Shown here: one piece after another, positions 45,416-54,882 of the stretch
Position numbering within the stretch: position 1 is the stretch's first letter
Layout: each line of letters opens with the position of its first letter
Assembly (NCBI GenBank): GCA_947447465.1
Contig: CANFKE010000009.1
Location: 34,564-98,563 of the forward strand
From: Chitinophagaceae bacterium
GTDB lineage: Bacteria; Bacteroidota; Bacteroidia; Chitinophagales; Chitinophagaceae
DNA length: 64,000 bases
Direction: 5' to 3'
Program-made: the position numbers and the translations under genes
Notes under the pieces: generated by a model
Seen by the model: only the letters and a program-made list of their open reading frames with translations
What the model was told of the DNA's origin: nothing
The model's database searches: none

Positions 45416-48259
45416 ATGCCTGAAAAGAAACTCTTTTTATTAGACGCGTATGCGCTCATTTTTCGTGCCTACTATGCGCTTATCCGCAGTCCCCGCATCA
45501 CCAGCAAAGGAAAGAACACCAATGCGCAGTTTGGGTTTACCAATACTTTGCTCAACCTCATCAATAAAGAAAAGCCTACCCACCTGGCGGTGGTTTTCGA
45601 TACTTCTGCACCCACAGAAAGGCATACCGACTTTGCCGACTACAAGGCCAACAGGCAGGAAACCCCCGAAGACTTGCGTGCGGCCATACCGGAGATCAAA
45701 AGGATCATCAAGGGGTTTAATCTCCCTTGCGTGGAGATGGATGGCTATGAGGCCGATGATATAATAGGTACACTGGCCATTGAAGCCGCAGACCTGGGTT
45801 ATACGGTCTATATGGTTACCCCCGATAAGGATTACGGTCAGATTGTTCGGGAGGGTATCTATATGTACAAGCCGCCGTTCCAGGGCAATAAAGAAGAGAT
45901 ATATGGTGTGAAGGAGATCTGTGAGAAATGGGGCATTCAGCGAGTAGATCAGGTAATAGACATGCTGGGTCTCATGGGCGATGCCGTAGATAACATACCA
46001 GGCATACCCGGTATTGGCGAGAAGACCGCCGCTAAGCTATTGGCAGAATACGATAATATAGAGAACCTGCTCGCCAATGCCGATAAGCTGAAAGGCTCAA
46101 TGGGCGACAAGGTGCGTAATGGCAAGGAAAAGGCCATAATGTCAAAAAAACTGGCTACCATCATTACCAACGTACCGGGTGTGCCTTTTCATGAAGAGGA
46201 CTTTAGAGTAAAGGATAAGAATGTGGAGGTACTCACAGAGATATTCAACGAGCTGGAATTCCGCACGCTGGGAAGGCAGGTATTTGGCGATGCCGGCGGA
46301 GCCCCTGCACCTGAAGCACCTAAGTCACTAGACCTGTTTGGCAATGTCATAAAAGAAAAGCCGTCAGCGGCTCCGGTACAAACAGTTGCTGAACAGATAC
46401 AAACAGCTAATGAAGAGACGGAACAATATGCCGGTAACTTTAAGACCATCGCTGATGTGGCGCATACTTATACGCTGGTAACCACTGCCGAAGAGATCAC
46501 TGCGCTGATAGAACAGTTACATCAACACAAGGAAATAGCGTTCGACACAGAGACCACCGACATAGATGCTAATCTGGCAGATATAGTAGGCATGAGTTTT
46601 TGTTGGGAAAAGGGAACTGCATACTATGTGACACTCCCTGCCGACCGCACAGAGGTATTGGCTATCATGGAGCGTTTCAGACCATTGTTCGAAAAGCAGG
46701 ATATAACCTGGATAGGTCAGAACCTGAAGTACGACATGCTGATGCTGAAGTGGTATGGTTTTGAATTGAAAGGCAATATGTATGATACCATGCTGGCACA
46801 CTATGTGATAGACCCTGATGGTAAGCGCAGTATGGATATGCTCAGTGCCAAGTACCTCAGCTATCAGCCGGTATCTATAGAGACATTGATAGGCAAGAAG
46901 GGCAAGGGGCAATTGTCTATGCGCGATGCGCCATTGGAGCAGGTAAAGGAATATGCCGCTGAAGATGCGGACGTGACCCTGCAATTGAAAGAGATCTTTG
47001 AACCGCTGCTCGATGAAAAAGAGGTGCGCAATGTATTTGCAGAGGTGGAGAATCCTCTAGTTCCCGTACTGCTGGATATGGAGTTCGAAGGGGTCAATCT
47101 CGACTTCCAGTTCCTCAATGATTACTCTAAGGATCTAGAGAAAGACATTAAAGCGGTAGAGAGTAGTATATATACACATGCTGGTGTCAACTTCAACATA
47201 GGCTCACCTAAACAACTGGGTGAGATATTATTTGAATTGATGAAGATCGATGCCGGTCAGAAAAAGACCAAGACCGGACAATATGCTACCGGTGAAGATG
47301 TATTGCAGAAGCTGCGCCACAAACACAGCATTGTTGAGGAGATACTCACCTACCGCGAGCTCACAAAACTGAAAAGTACTTATGTAGATTCATTGCCCGG
47401 ATTGATCAATCCGCGAACGGGCAGGCTGCACACTAGCTACAATCAGGCGGTGGCGGTTACCGGCAGACTGAGCAGTAATAATCCTAACCTGCAGAATATA
47501 CCTATCCGCACCGAGCGTGGCCGCGAGATACGCAAAGCATTTATTGCTCGCGATGCCGATCATATACTGGTATCTGCCGACTATTCGCAGATAGAGCTGC
47601 GCATTGTTGCTGCTATAAGTGGTGATGAGAATATGGCACAGGCATTTAAGGACAATAAAGATATTCACACTGCTACTGCCGCTAAGGTCTATGGCGTAGC
47701 CGAATCTGAAGTGACCGGCGATATGAGGCGCGCGGCAAAAGCGGTGAACTTCGGTATCATCTATGGTCAGTCTGCTTTCGGACTTTCTGAAAATATAGGC
47801 GTAAGCCGCACTGAGGCAAAGACCATCATCGATAATTACTTTGCTCAATACCCAGCTATCAAGCAATACATGGACCGCTCTATTAACTTTGCCAAAGAGC
47901 ATGGTTATGTAGAGACCGTTATGGGGCGTAAGCGCTGGTTGAAGGATATTTATTCGGCCAACTTCACTGTTCGTGGTTATGCAGAGCGCAATGCTATCAA
48001 CATGCCTATACAGGGTACGGCGGCTGATATGATCAAGCTGGCCATGATCAATATTCATAAAGAACTGAAGAAGAGCGGTCTGGGCGCCAAGATGATATTA
48101 CAGGTGCATGATGAATTGGTATTTGACGTGCCGGTAAATGAGCTGGAAGATGTAAAGCCTATCATCAAGCGTTGTATGGAAGGCGCTATGGAATTGCCTT
48201 TCGGAGTGCCTCTGCACGTAGAGACCGGTCATGGTCACAACTGGTTGCAGGCCCATTGA
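45416..48259 (+). CDS. polA: DNA polymerase I
   Basis: 947-aa repair and Okazaki-fragment polymerase with three domains. The 5'-3' nuclease (1-290) shows FLLDAYALIFRAYYAL, VVFDTSAPTERH, MDGYEADDIIGTLA, TPDKDYGQIV and the H3TH segment GIPGIGEKTA. A 3'-5' exonuclease has its acidic residues present (AFDTETTDID, NLKYDMLM, YAAEDADVTLQL), so proofreading should be active, unlike in Taq. The polymerase has motif A SADYSQIELRI (about 719), motif B KAVNFGIIYGQSAFGLS (about 774) and motif C QVHDELVFDV (about 895). The ATG at 45416 is preferred over 45398 because it opens directly into the nuclease fold. Confidence 0.97.
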   Translation: MPEKKLFLLDAYALIFRAYYALIRSPRITSKGKNTNAQFGFTNTLLNLINKEKPTHLAVVFDTSAPTERHTDFADYKANRQETPEDLRAAIPEIKRIIKGFNLPCVEMDGYEADDIIGTLAIEAADLGYTVYMVTPDKDYGQIVREGIYMYKPPFQGNKEEIYGVKEICEKWGIQRVDQVIDMLGLMGDAVDNIPGIPGIGEKTAAKLLAEYDNIENLLANADKLKGSMGDKVRNGKEKAIMSKKLATIITNVPGVPFHEEDFRVKDKNVEVLTEIFNELEFRTLGRQVFGDAGGAPAPEAPKSLDLFGNVIKEKPSAAPVQTVAEQIQTANEETEQYAGNFKTIADVAHTYTLVTTAEEITALIEQLHQHKEIAFDTETTDIDANLADIVGMSFCWEKGTAYYVTLPADRTEVLAIMERFRPLFEKQDITWIGQNLKYDMLMLKWYGFELKGNMYDTMLAHYVIDPDGKRSMDMLSAKYLSYQPVSIETLIGKKGKGQLSMRDAPLEQVKEYAAEDADVTLQLKEIFEPLLDEKEVRNVFAEVENPLVPVLLDMEFEGVNLDFQFLNDYSKDLEKDIKAVESSIYTHAGVNFNIGSPKQLGEILFELMKIDAGQKKTKTGQYATGEDVLQKLRHKHSIVEEILTYRELTKLKSTYVDSLPGLINPRTGRLHTSYNQAVAVTGRLSSNNPNLQNIPIRTERGREIRKAFIARDADHILVSADYSQIELRIVAAISGDENMAQAFKDNKDIHTATAAKVYGVAESEVTGDMRRAAKAVNFGIIYGQSAFGLSENIGVSRTEAKTIIDNYFAQYPAIKQYMDRSINFAKEHGYVETVMGRKRWLKDIYSANFTVRGYAERNAINMPIQGTAADMIKLAMINIHKELKKSGLGAKMILQVHDELVFDVPVNELEDVKPIIKRCMEGAMELPFGVPLHVETGHGHNWLQAH

Positions 48260-48350
48260 TGAGCATATACATCGATCTGAGGAATAACAATAGAGGAGGC
48301 GACCATATAACGTAGGTGTTGTAGGGTCGTCTCTTGACTTTACGAATAAT

Positions 48351-49481
48351 CTACTCCTTACTGTTGGCTGCTATCTGCGACCTTAAAAAAGTATTCCAAC
48401 CCGCACGCTCAACACCATATTCTTCTCTCAGCAACGCAGTGAGCGTGGTATATTTCATTGTTCTCTTTAGTCCGGCTATACCATCTTTCTTATAGGCCAT
48501 AAGACACAGCATCCCTTGTAGGGTACTCAGCGGATTGGTATAATTATCCATATAGTAAAAACTGTCAGGGTCGTTCAAGTCTATTGCAGGATGGGTGCTG
48601 AGGTACTCATTCAATCGTTGCAAATGCCAGCTCAGCTCATGTCCCAGACTACCGCCATAGAACACGGCCAGACCCTCTGTCAGCGGAGACCTCGGAAACA
48701 ACTTGTTCAGGTATAAGTGTACTACCTCATGAAAATAATCTTCCCCCATACCACCGCAGTAAATGATGTTGTCTATGCCATCGCTTATGCCGCTTGGTTT
48801 ATCGCGGTTGCCCATAGCAATGGTGAAATCAAAACCTCTGTAGTGTTCTATTTCTTCTCTGGTATCGGCAAAATAATACGTTATAAGTATAGGTTGCAGG
48901 TTCCATTCTTTTTCCAGTTGGTCTGTTTTACCTGCCAGTGCCTTCGCCTTGCTTTTGTCAAACTTATGATAGGAGGGATAGTGATAGATGAAGTTGTTCA
49001 CTTCGCTGGTGTTCCACTTTTGCTGTGCCATCTTCATGGGGTTCATGAATTGCAGATGCCCGTCTGCCCCTCGCAGCACATAATGGTTGGTGATCGCCGA
49101 TACCATCACCTGTCCTGCGGAATCTACTCTGCTGAACATGGTCTTGATATGCACCGATCCGTTCTCTGGTCTTGCCGATAAGATGGTAGGTTTCCCCAGC
49201 ATATAGGTGGGTATTTCGGCACTCACTGCATAGATGAGCCTGTCGGGTATGCGGTAGCGCTGGCAATCTTCGGCCGGCCAATAGCGCGAAAAGTCGGGCA
49301 GGAATTGTTTGCCGGGTGTGAACTCATTCAGATAATTACTCAAAAAGTGTACAGCATCATTCAGTTCCGTATCTGCCGGGTCTATAGGATTGTTCACCGG
49401 CAACTGACCATAGGCCATGCTACCCAAGGCGGCAACCATGACAATAGCTATCAAAGAATGTCTGAAAAATCTGGTAGGCAT
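48351..49481 (-). CDS. Predicted secreted zinc metallopeptidase (gluzincin / peptidase MA-like)
   Basis: 376-aa protein with a signal peptide (ending SMAYGQ). The second half has a zinc-peptidase signature: H251-E-V-V-H255 in DYFHEVVHLYLNK, with a candidate third ligand Glu269 in SPLTEGLAVFYGG. The spacing and the EG(L/I)A context fit the gluzincin (peptidase MA) fold. The N-terminal half (PGKQFLPDFSRYWP ... ITNHYVLRG) is not recognised and may be a prodomain or binding domain. Single gene, convergent with polA. Substrate unknown. Confidence 0.72.
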   Translation of the reverse strand: MPTRFFRHSLIAIVMVAALGSMAYGQLPVNNPIDPADTELNDAVHFLSNYLNEFTPGKQFLPDFSRYWPAEDCQRYRIPDRLIYAVSAEIPTYMLGKPTILSARPENGSVHIKTMFSRVDSAGQVMVSAITNHYVLRGADGHLQFMNPMKMAQQKWNTSEVNNFIYHYPSYHKFDKSKAKALAGKTDQLEKEWNLQPILITYYFADTREEIEHYRGFDFTIAMGNRDKPSGISDGIDNIIYCGGMGEDYFHEVVHLYLNKLFPRSPLTEGLAVFYGGSLGHELSWHLQRLNEYLSTHPAIDLNDPDSFYYMDNYTNPLSTLQGMLCLMAYKKDGIAGLKRTMKYTTLTALLREEYGVERAGWNTFLRSQIAANSKE

Positions 49482-49561
49482 ATTACTGGCAATATTAGGA
49501 TTATACTCCGTGAGGGACTAAAATTTGCCTTGTGATATTTTACACTTTACAAGAAAAATTA

Positions 49562-49592
49562 TTTGGATACTTCCTTTGTTTTGTTAAATTTG
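49562..49592 (+). promoter_or_regulatory. Promoter of the PUR-domain gene
   Basis: TTTG (49562-49565), 19 bp, TAAATTTG (49585-49592) is a full match to the consensus. Transcription should begin near 49598, which rules out the ATG at 49563 as start codon. Confidence 0.8.
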
Positions 49593-49622
49593 TGTCATAT
49601 TTATTCACTTAAAAACAGATTT

Positions 49623-50051
49623 GTGGCGTACGAAAACAAAAACTTTAGCGATAATCAAGGTGAAGGCCGTGGAGATAATCGCAATGAAAGTTTATATAGC
49701 AAACGCATAAAAGCGGGAAAGAGAAGGACTTACTTCTTTGACGTTCGCTCTACCCGCGGAAATGACTACTTCATTACCATTACTGAGAGCAAGAAGCGTT
49801 TCGACGACAATGGCTACGACAGACATAAAATGTTCCTTTACAAGGAAGATTTCAATAAATTTCTGGCAGCTTTGTCTGATACCATCAACTACGTAAAGAC
49901 CGACCTTATGCCGGATTTCGATTTTGATGCATTCAATCACGATCAGGAAAATGAAGAAGGTTCAGATACTACTATCTCTTCTTCAGCTACAACAACTACT
50001 ACTCCGCTCATCGTTAGCGAAGATTCTAATGTTGACGACTGGAAGATCTAA
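49623..50051 (+). CDS. PUR-alpha-like nucleic-acid-binding protein (DUF3276)
   Basis: 142-aa protein with one PUR repeat, a whirly-like single-stranded DNA/RNA-binding fold: YSKRIKAGKRRTYFFDVRST, YFITITESKKRF and HKMFLYKEDFNKFLAAL. An acidic, Ser/Thr-rich tail (NHDQENEEGSDTTISS) follows. It probably acts as a nucleoid or RNA-binding regulator. The start is GTG at 49623, since the ATG at 49563 lies inside the promoter and the residues after GTG (AYENKNF) resemble homologues. Single gene ending at a terminator. Confidence 0.85.
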   Translation: MAYENKNFSDNQGEGRGDNRNESLYSKRIKAGKRRTYFFDVRSTRGNDYFITITESKKRFDDNGYDRHKMFLYKEDFNKFLAALSDTINYVKTDLMPDFDFDAFNHDQENEEGSDTTISSSATTTTTPLIVSEDSNVDDWKI

Positions 50052-50078
50052 GTTTACAATTACGACACTACATACAGA

Positions 50079-50108
50079 AGCCTCCTGATTTTTCGGGAGG
50101 CTTTTTTG
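50079..50108 (+). terminator. Terminator of the PUR gene
   Basis: The stem gaagcctcc(t)g / c(g)ggaggcttt with an A/T-rich loop is followed by a T6 run. Confidence 0.85.
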
Positions 50109-50140
50109 TTGGGCTACATCAGTGTGTTGTGAAATGCCAC

Positions 50141-50171
50141 AAAAAAGCCCGCACCATAAGTGCGGGCTTTA
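50141..50171 (-). terminator. Terminator of tig
   Basis: A perfect 11-bp stem (aaagcccgcac, 50144-50154, with 50160-50170) closes a 5-nt loop. On the minus strand a T6 run follows, just downstream of the trigger factor stop. Confidence 0.88.
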
Positions 50172-50190
50172 CAAATATTCAGACCAACTA

Positions 50191-51561
50191 TTAGTGGTGG
50201 TGGTGCATAGAATGCGGGTCCTGTAGCTTGAAGAATTCTTCTTCGCCAATTTCCTTCAGTTCTGTAGTGAACTTACCTTCCAATGCCAGGAATATCTTAT
50301 CTGTAAGCAGGCGGCGGAAAGTTTCATCTGCCATCTTATCATCCTGCATCACTTTGTCCATATATCCGTCCATCCATGGAGCTTCATCATCGCCGTCCAT
50401 ACCATAGTAGGCCAATACACGGGTTTTGATATCATTCTTCACTTCTTCGCGGGTAACGTTGATGTTGTTGTCCTTGATCACTTCATCAGAGATCAGCTGC
50501 CAGCGAAGCTGGTGCTCAAATCCGCTGAATTCGTTCTCTACTTCTGCTGCGCTCTTTGGCTTTTCACCACCTTCGCGCATCCAGCGCTTCAGGAAGTTCT
50601 CAGGTAAAGTGATCGGTGTGCTGTGTACCAGCAATTCAAATATTTCGTTATGGTAGCGCTCACGAGCTATGCGATCGAATTCGCGCTGCAATTCTACTCT
50701 TACTTTTTCTTTGAAGTCAGCCTCATCAGCAACCGGTGTGCTTGGGAATACCGCTGCATACAATTCAGGACCCATATCCTTTGGTATCAGCAGGCCAACC
50801 TTGGTAATGGTCAGCTTATAGTGGTGGTTAGCAGCTTCTTCACCTGCCTTCAGCGGATCCTTCAGGAATTTTGGTAACTCTTCAGCAGAGCATATTTCAG
50901 CCGGAACGATCACCATGCTCGCGCCTGCGCTCTTGCCCATCAGCATTTCCTTCAGCTTGGCTGGCATCATGCTTAGCTCTTCTGTATCTTCCAGCTTATC
51001 TCCGGTTACATTGCCGGCTGCATCGCATGGCTCGTAAGTAGAGTAGATGATATCCAGGTCCTTGCTCACAGTCTCCTGCTCATCTACCTTGCCAAAGCGG
51101 CGCTGTAGTCTGCCCATTTCATCATCCAGCATCTTGTCAGAAGCAATGATCTTGTAAGCAGTAAGGTTGGCTTTATTCTTAAGTGCAGGTATTTCAAATT
51201 CAGGCTTCAGGCCTATTTCAAATGTAAATTCAACGTCAGTAGGGTTATTGATATCCAGTCTTACCGGGCTTTCGCTCGGCATGATCATTGGCTGTGCAAA
51301 TATGGCCAGCTTTTCTTTCTGCATATAATCTTCCAGATGCTTGCCTGCTGAACGTACCACCTCTTCGTTGAACATTGCCTGGCCTGCCATCTTGCGGATC
51401 ATGCCTGCAGGCACCATTCCCTTACGGAAACCCGGTACATTAGCGGTCTTAGCATATTGCTTCAATGATTTTTCAAACGAAGGCAGGTAATCTTCCTTGG
51501 TCAGTTTTACAGATACTTTATCGTGCAGTGTACCGATATTCTCACGTGCTACAGTAGCCAT
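50191..51561 (-). CDS. tig: Trigger factor
   Basis: 456-aa ribosome-associated chaperone. The N-terminal ribosome-binding domain has the signature NVPGFRKGMVP (about 39-49). A central FKBP-like domain (about 150-240) is divergent, as is common in Bacteroidota, so prolyl isomerase activity is doubtful. A long helical C-terminal domain (ERYHNEIFELLVHSTPITLP) follows. The extreme C-terminus is His-rich (DPHSMHHHH), which is unusual and could bind metal. The start MATVARENIG is well placed. Single gene. Confidence 0.93.
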   Translation of the reverse strand: MATVARENIGTLHDKVSVKLTKEDYLPSFEKSLKQYAKTANVPGFRKGMVPAGMIRKMAGQAMFNEEVVRSAGKHLEDYMQKEKLAIFAQPMIMPSESPVRLDINNPTDVEFTFEIGLKPEFEIPALKNKANLTAYKIIASDKMLDDEMGRLQRRFGKVDEQETVSKDLDIIYSTYEPCDAAGNVTGDKLEDTEELSMMPAKLKEMLMGKSAGASMVIVPAEICSAEELPKFLKDPLKAGEEAANHHYKLTITKVGLLIPKDMGPELYAAVFPSTPVADEADFKEKVRVELQREFDRIARERYHNEIFELLVHSTPITLPENFLKRWMREGGEKPKSAAEVENEFSGFEHQLRWQLISDEVIKDNNINVTREEVKNDIKTRVLAYYGMDGDDEAPWMDGYMDKVMQDDKMADETFRRLLTDKIFLALEGKFTTELKEIGEEEFFKLQDPHSMHHHH

Positions 51562-51775
51562 TTATTTGATTGGTTTTTTGAGTTAAAAAAAATAGCCGCC
51601 ATTAAAAAGGAGGCCATATTATTTTTTTATTACGGGGTGCAAAGATACAACTTTTGGGTATTTGTGGATTTGTTTTTTACATATACAGGTACAATTATTC
51701 AGCATATTTGTGGCGAATAGCCTGTCATATTTGTGCTCTTCAGCATATATGCTTATCCTTGCGCAAAACTCTCCA

Positions 51776-52246
51776 ATGACCTCCTCAGCTACCACCCCCG
51801 AAGAATACCTGGCTACCTTGCCCGAAGATCGCAGAGCAGCTATGCAGCAGTTACGCCAGGCCATAAAAAAGCACATAGATAAAGACTATGAAGAACGGAT
51901 GAGCTATGGTATGATCGGATATGTGGTACCGCACAGTATTTTCCCTGCCGGCTATCACTGCGACCCTAAGCTGCCGTTGGGATATATGAACATAGCATCA
52001 CAGAAAAACTTCATTGCAGTGTACCACATGGGGGTATATGGCAGTAAAGAATTGTTCGACTGGTTTGTAGCAGAATACCCCAAACACACCAAGGCCAAAC
52101 TGGATATGGGCAAAAGCTGCATCCGCTTCAAAAAGCCCGATCAGATTCCCTTCGACCTTATAGGCCAATTGGCCGGGAAACTATCAGTTAAAAGATGGAT
52201 AGAATGTTACGAGCAGATGCTCAGTGCACCGAGGGAAAAGAAATGA
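51776..52246 (+). CDS. DUF1801 family protein
   Basis: 156-aa cytoplasmic protein of the DUF1801 (YdhG-like) family: PEEYLATLPEDRRAAMQQLR at the N-terminus, EERMSYGMIGYVVP, and the C-terminal GKSCIRFKKPDQIP segment. The family fold is known but its biochemical role is not. The ATG at 51776 is chosen over 51662 and 51749 because conservation begins at PEEYLATL. It is divergent from tig. Confidence 0.82.
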   Translation: MTSSATTPEEYLATLPEDRRAAMQQLRQAIKKHIDKDYEERMSYGMIGYVVPHSIFPAGYHCDPKLPLGYMNIASQKNFIAVYHMGVYGSKELFDWFVAEYPKHTKAKLDMGKSCIRFKKPDQIPFDLIGQLAGKLSVKRWIECYEQMLSAPREKK

Positions 52247-52343
52247 TATATTAAATGAAAGAGATAGAATTGACTGCACCATAAATACCTTCTTTTTGCT
52301 TTAATCGCTACATTTACATCTCTTAATTGTAGTACCAAACGCC

Positions 52344-53885
52344 ATGTTAGTAAAAGTATTCGGAAGTGCTGTTTACGGAGTAGATGCTATCACCATCACC
52401 ATAGAAGTAGATACCCCCGGTGGGTTGCCGGGTTATTTTATAGTGGGCTTGCCCGATAGTGCGGTAAAGGAAAGTGTGGACAGAATATTATCGGCCATAA
52501 ACAACAGCGGGCATGAACGACCCCGCGCCAAGATGGTGGTGAACATGGCGCCCGCCGATATTAAAAAAGCAGGCGCAGCTTATGATCTGCCTATTGCCAT
52601 TGGCTTCCTGGCCGCTACCGAACAGTTACCAACAGAACAACTACACGAATATGTAATGATGGGCGAGCTGTCGCTTGATGGTTCTTTAAGACCTATAAAA
52701 GGAGCCTTGCCCATAGCCATACAAACAAGAGCTGAAAAATATAAAGGACTGTTCGTCCCTAAAGAAAATGCCCGCGAGGCCGCACTGGTCAATAATCTGG
52801 ACGTTTACGGAGTAGAAAATATAAATGAGGTGGTTGACTTCTTCAGGGGCCAGTCTGACCTTAAGCCATTGAAAGTAAATACCCGTGAAGAATTTTTCGA
52901 CGCTCAGAACTTCTTTGAGGTGGACTTCAACGACGTAAAAGGACAAGAGAACGTAAAGCGCGCATTAGAGATAGCTGCCGCCGGCGGACACAATGCCATA
53001 CTCATTGGCCCTCCAGGTGCCGGTAAGACCATGCTGGCCAAAAGATTGCCTACCATACTACCGCCGCTTACATTGCAGGAAGCTCTGGAGACTACCAAGA
53101 TTCATTCGGTAGCCGGCAAGCTGCCCGGCAACACATCATTGGTGGCGCAAAGGCCCTTCCGTAGCCCGCATCATACGATCTCTGACGCTGCCTTGGTCGG
53201 AGGCGGAGGTATGCCGCAGCCGGGCGAAATATCACTGGCACATAATGGTGTCTTGTTTCTCGATGAGTTGCCCGAATTTAAACGTACGGTACTCGAAGTA
53301 ATGCGCCAGCCAATGGAAGAGCGCAAGGTCAACATCAGCAGGGCAAGGCTGAGCATAGAATTCCCTGCCAGCTTTATGCTCATAGCTAGTATGAATCCCT
53401 GTCCTTGCGGCTACTTCAACCATCCCGAAAAAGAATGTACCTGCTCACCAGTAATGGTGCAGCGCTACCTCAATAAGATTAGCGGTCCGCTGCTCGATCG
53501 TATAGACCTGCATGTAGAAGTAACACCGGTAGCATTCTCCGAACTGTCATCGCAAAAAACATCAGAGCCAAGCACCGATGTGCGCACGCGTGTTATCAAA
53601 GCTCGCGAGATACAAGCCAAAAGGTTCGCCGAAAACCCCGGTGTATATGCCAATGCGCAGATGAGCAGTAAACTGCTTAAAGAGATATGTCAGGTAAGTC
53701 CCGTAGGTGCCAATCTGCTCAAGACCGCTATGGACAGGCTCAATCTCAGCGCACGCGCTTACGACCGTATCCTTAAAGTCTCCCGCACCATTGCCGACCT
53801 CGCAGATAGTGCCGACATCCGCCCCGAACATCTGGCAGAAGCAATACAATACAGAAGCCTTGATAGAGAGGGATGGGGAGGATAA
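52344..53885 (+). CDS. comM: YifB/ComM-family Mg-chelatase-like AAA+ ATPase
   Basis: 513-aa protein. ComM is a hexameric helicase promoting branch migration during natural transformation. The N-terminal LonC/ChlI-like domain (1-170) shows VEVDTPGGLPGYFIVGLPDSAVKE (central GLPDSAVKES is diagnostic). AAA+ follows with Walker A GPPGAGKTMLAKRL (about 220), Walker B VLFLDELPEF, and a Cys-rich insertion MNPCPCGYF ... CTCSP. The sensor and lid region closes with LSARAYDRILKVSRTIADL. It indicates homologous DNA uptake potential, but no other competence gene is here. Confidence 0.93.
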   Translation: MLVKVFGSAVYGVDAITITIEVDTPGGLPGYFIVGLPDSAVKESVDRILSAINNSGHERPRAKMVVNMAPADIKKAGAAYDLPIAIGFLAATEQLPTEQLHEYVMMGELSLDGSLRPIKGALPIAIQTRAEKYKGLFVPKENAREAALVNNLDVYGVENINEVVDFFRGQSDLKPLKVNTREEFFDAQNFFEVDFNDVKGQENVKRALEIAAAGGHNAILIGPPGAGKTMLAKRLPTILPPLTLQEALETTKIHSVAGKLPGNTSLVAQRPFRSPHHTISDAALVGGGGMPQPGEISLAHNGVLFLDELPEFKRTVLEVMRQPMEERKVNISRARLSIEFPASFMLIASMNPCPCGYFNHPEKECTCSPVMVQRYLNKISGPLLDRIDLHVEVTPVAFSELSSQKTSEPSTDVRTRVIKAREIQAKRFAENPGVYANAQMSSKLLKEICQVSPVGANLLKTAMDRLNLSARAYDRILKVSRTIADLADSADIRPEHLAEAIQYRSLDREGWGG

Positions 53886-53951
53886 GGAGAGAGAGCGGAG
53901 AGTGATGGTGATTGTGTAGGTTTTCGTAAATTTGAGTAAACAAGATAGCGT

Positions 53952-54212
53952 ATGTCTATTCAGGAAATGCAGGAGCATATAATAAAACAAGTAACAACAG
54001 TAAGTGATGAGAACATCCTGCGTATGCTTGATGAGGAATTGTCATTTTACTTGGAGCATAAAGATGATGCGGCAGCTCAGTTATCTGAAAAGGATTATAA
54101 AGAATTGGTGATGCTGGCGAATGAACCGATCGAAGACAATACCATTTCTCTGGATGAGTTCAAAAACATCATGGATAAATGGTCATCGAAAATGTCCCCT
54201 GATTGGGGCTAG
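53952..54212 (+). CDS. Small antitoxin-like protein without adjacent toxin
   Basis: 86-aa acidic helical protein (MSIQEMQEHIIKQVTTVSDENILRML first helix region; NTISLDEFKNIMDKW C-terminus). The layout, a helical N-terminus and a short D/E-F-K-x-x-M-D-K-W tail, resembles type II antitoxins paired with RelE/ParE toxins in Bacteroidota. No toxin frame follows; the next gene is on the opposite strand. A TAAATTTG element at 53927-53934 would start transcription some 12 nt before the ATG. Confidence 0.6.
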   Translation: MSIQEMQEHIIKQVTTVSDENILRMLDEELSFYLEHKDDAAAQLSEKDYKELVMLANEPIEDNTISLDEFKNIMDKWSSKMSPDWG

Positions 54213-54339
54213 TCATCTTTTCTGCCCCGGGATGTCTGCAGTCAGCTAACGCAGCAGATCAAACTAATACATTTTCTTGACCTTGCCCTACATGGATATT
54301 CTCCTTGTTCTTAAATTCTGCCCATTCTGATGCTGACAA

Positions 54340-54882
54340 TTAACCAATCCACTTATACCACGTAGTCGGTTCCCCTTCGGTTCTCCAGTTGGGTTCGGCA
54401 TCATAGTCGAATGTCTCTACATACTTGAATCCTAGCTTTTCCAATACCCTTCTCGATGCGCCATTATCTATATCCGTCATGGCATAGATATCCTTAAACC
54501 TGAAAGACTGAATACCATGGTCCAATGCGGCTTTGCCTGCCTCCGTTGCATACCCCATTCCCCAGAAACGTCTGGCAAATCGGTATCCGAAATCATAAAA
54601 ATGGCTATGTTGGTTGATGGGCCCTGTCATATACTTGAACCCTGTCCAGCCTGCAAACTCGTTACTCGCTTTTTCTATTACTGCCCATCTGCCTATGCCA
54701 TGGTCTTCATATTGCTGTCTAACAAAGCTTATCACTTCTTTTATCCGCTCTTTAGTTTGCACAGGCGCCTTACCCACATATTTATGCACCTCAGGATCAG
54801 AGTCCATTACAAACATTCCCTCATAGTCTGCTAATTGCAATGGCCTTATCAGCAATCGTTCAGTTTCTATAAATACGTTCAT
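54340..54882 (-). CDS. GNAT acetyltransferase (RimJ/RimL type)
   Basis: 180-aa N-acetyltransferase of the Acetyltransf_3 group: N-terminal IETERLLIRPLQLADYEGMF, then FARRFWGMGYATEAGKAALDHG, which is the acetyl-CoA loop, and C-terminal ASRRVLEKLGFKYVETFDYD. The family acetylates ribosomal protein N-termini, amines or small molecules; the substrate cannot be assigned. Single gene, convergent with the antitoxin-like gene. Confidence 0.9.
   Translation of the reverse strand: MNVFIETERLLIRPLQLADYEGMFVMDSDPEVHKYVGKAPVQTKERIKEVISFVRQQYEDHGIGRWAVIEKASNEFAGWTGFKYMTGPINQHSHFYDFGYRFARRFWGMGYATEAGKAALDHGIQSFRFKDIYAMTDIDNGASRRVLEKLGFKYVETFDYDAEPNWRTEGEPTTWYKWIG

Noticed and set aside
47390..48058. 222-codon open frame antisense to polA
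   Set aside because: Covers conserved polymerase motifs on the plus strand; no domain of its own.
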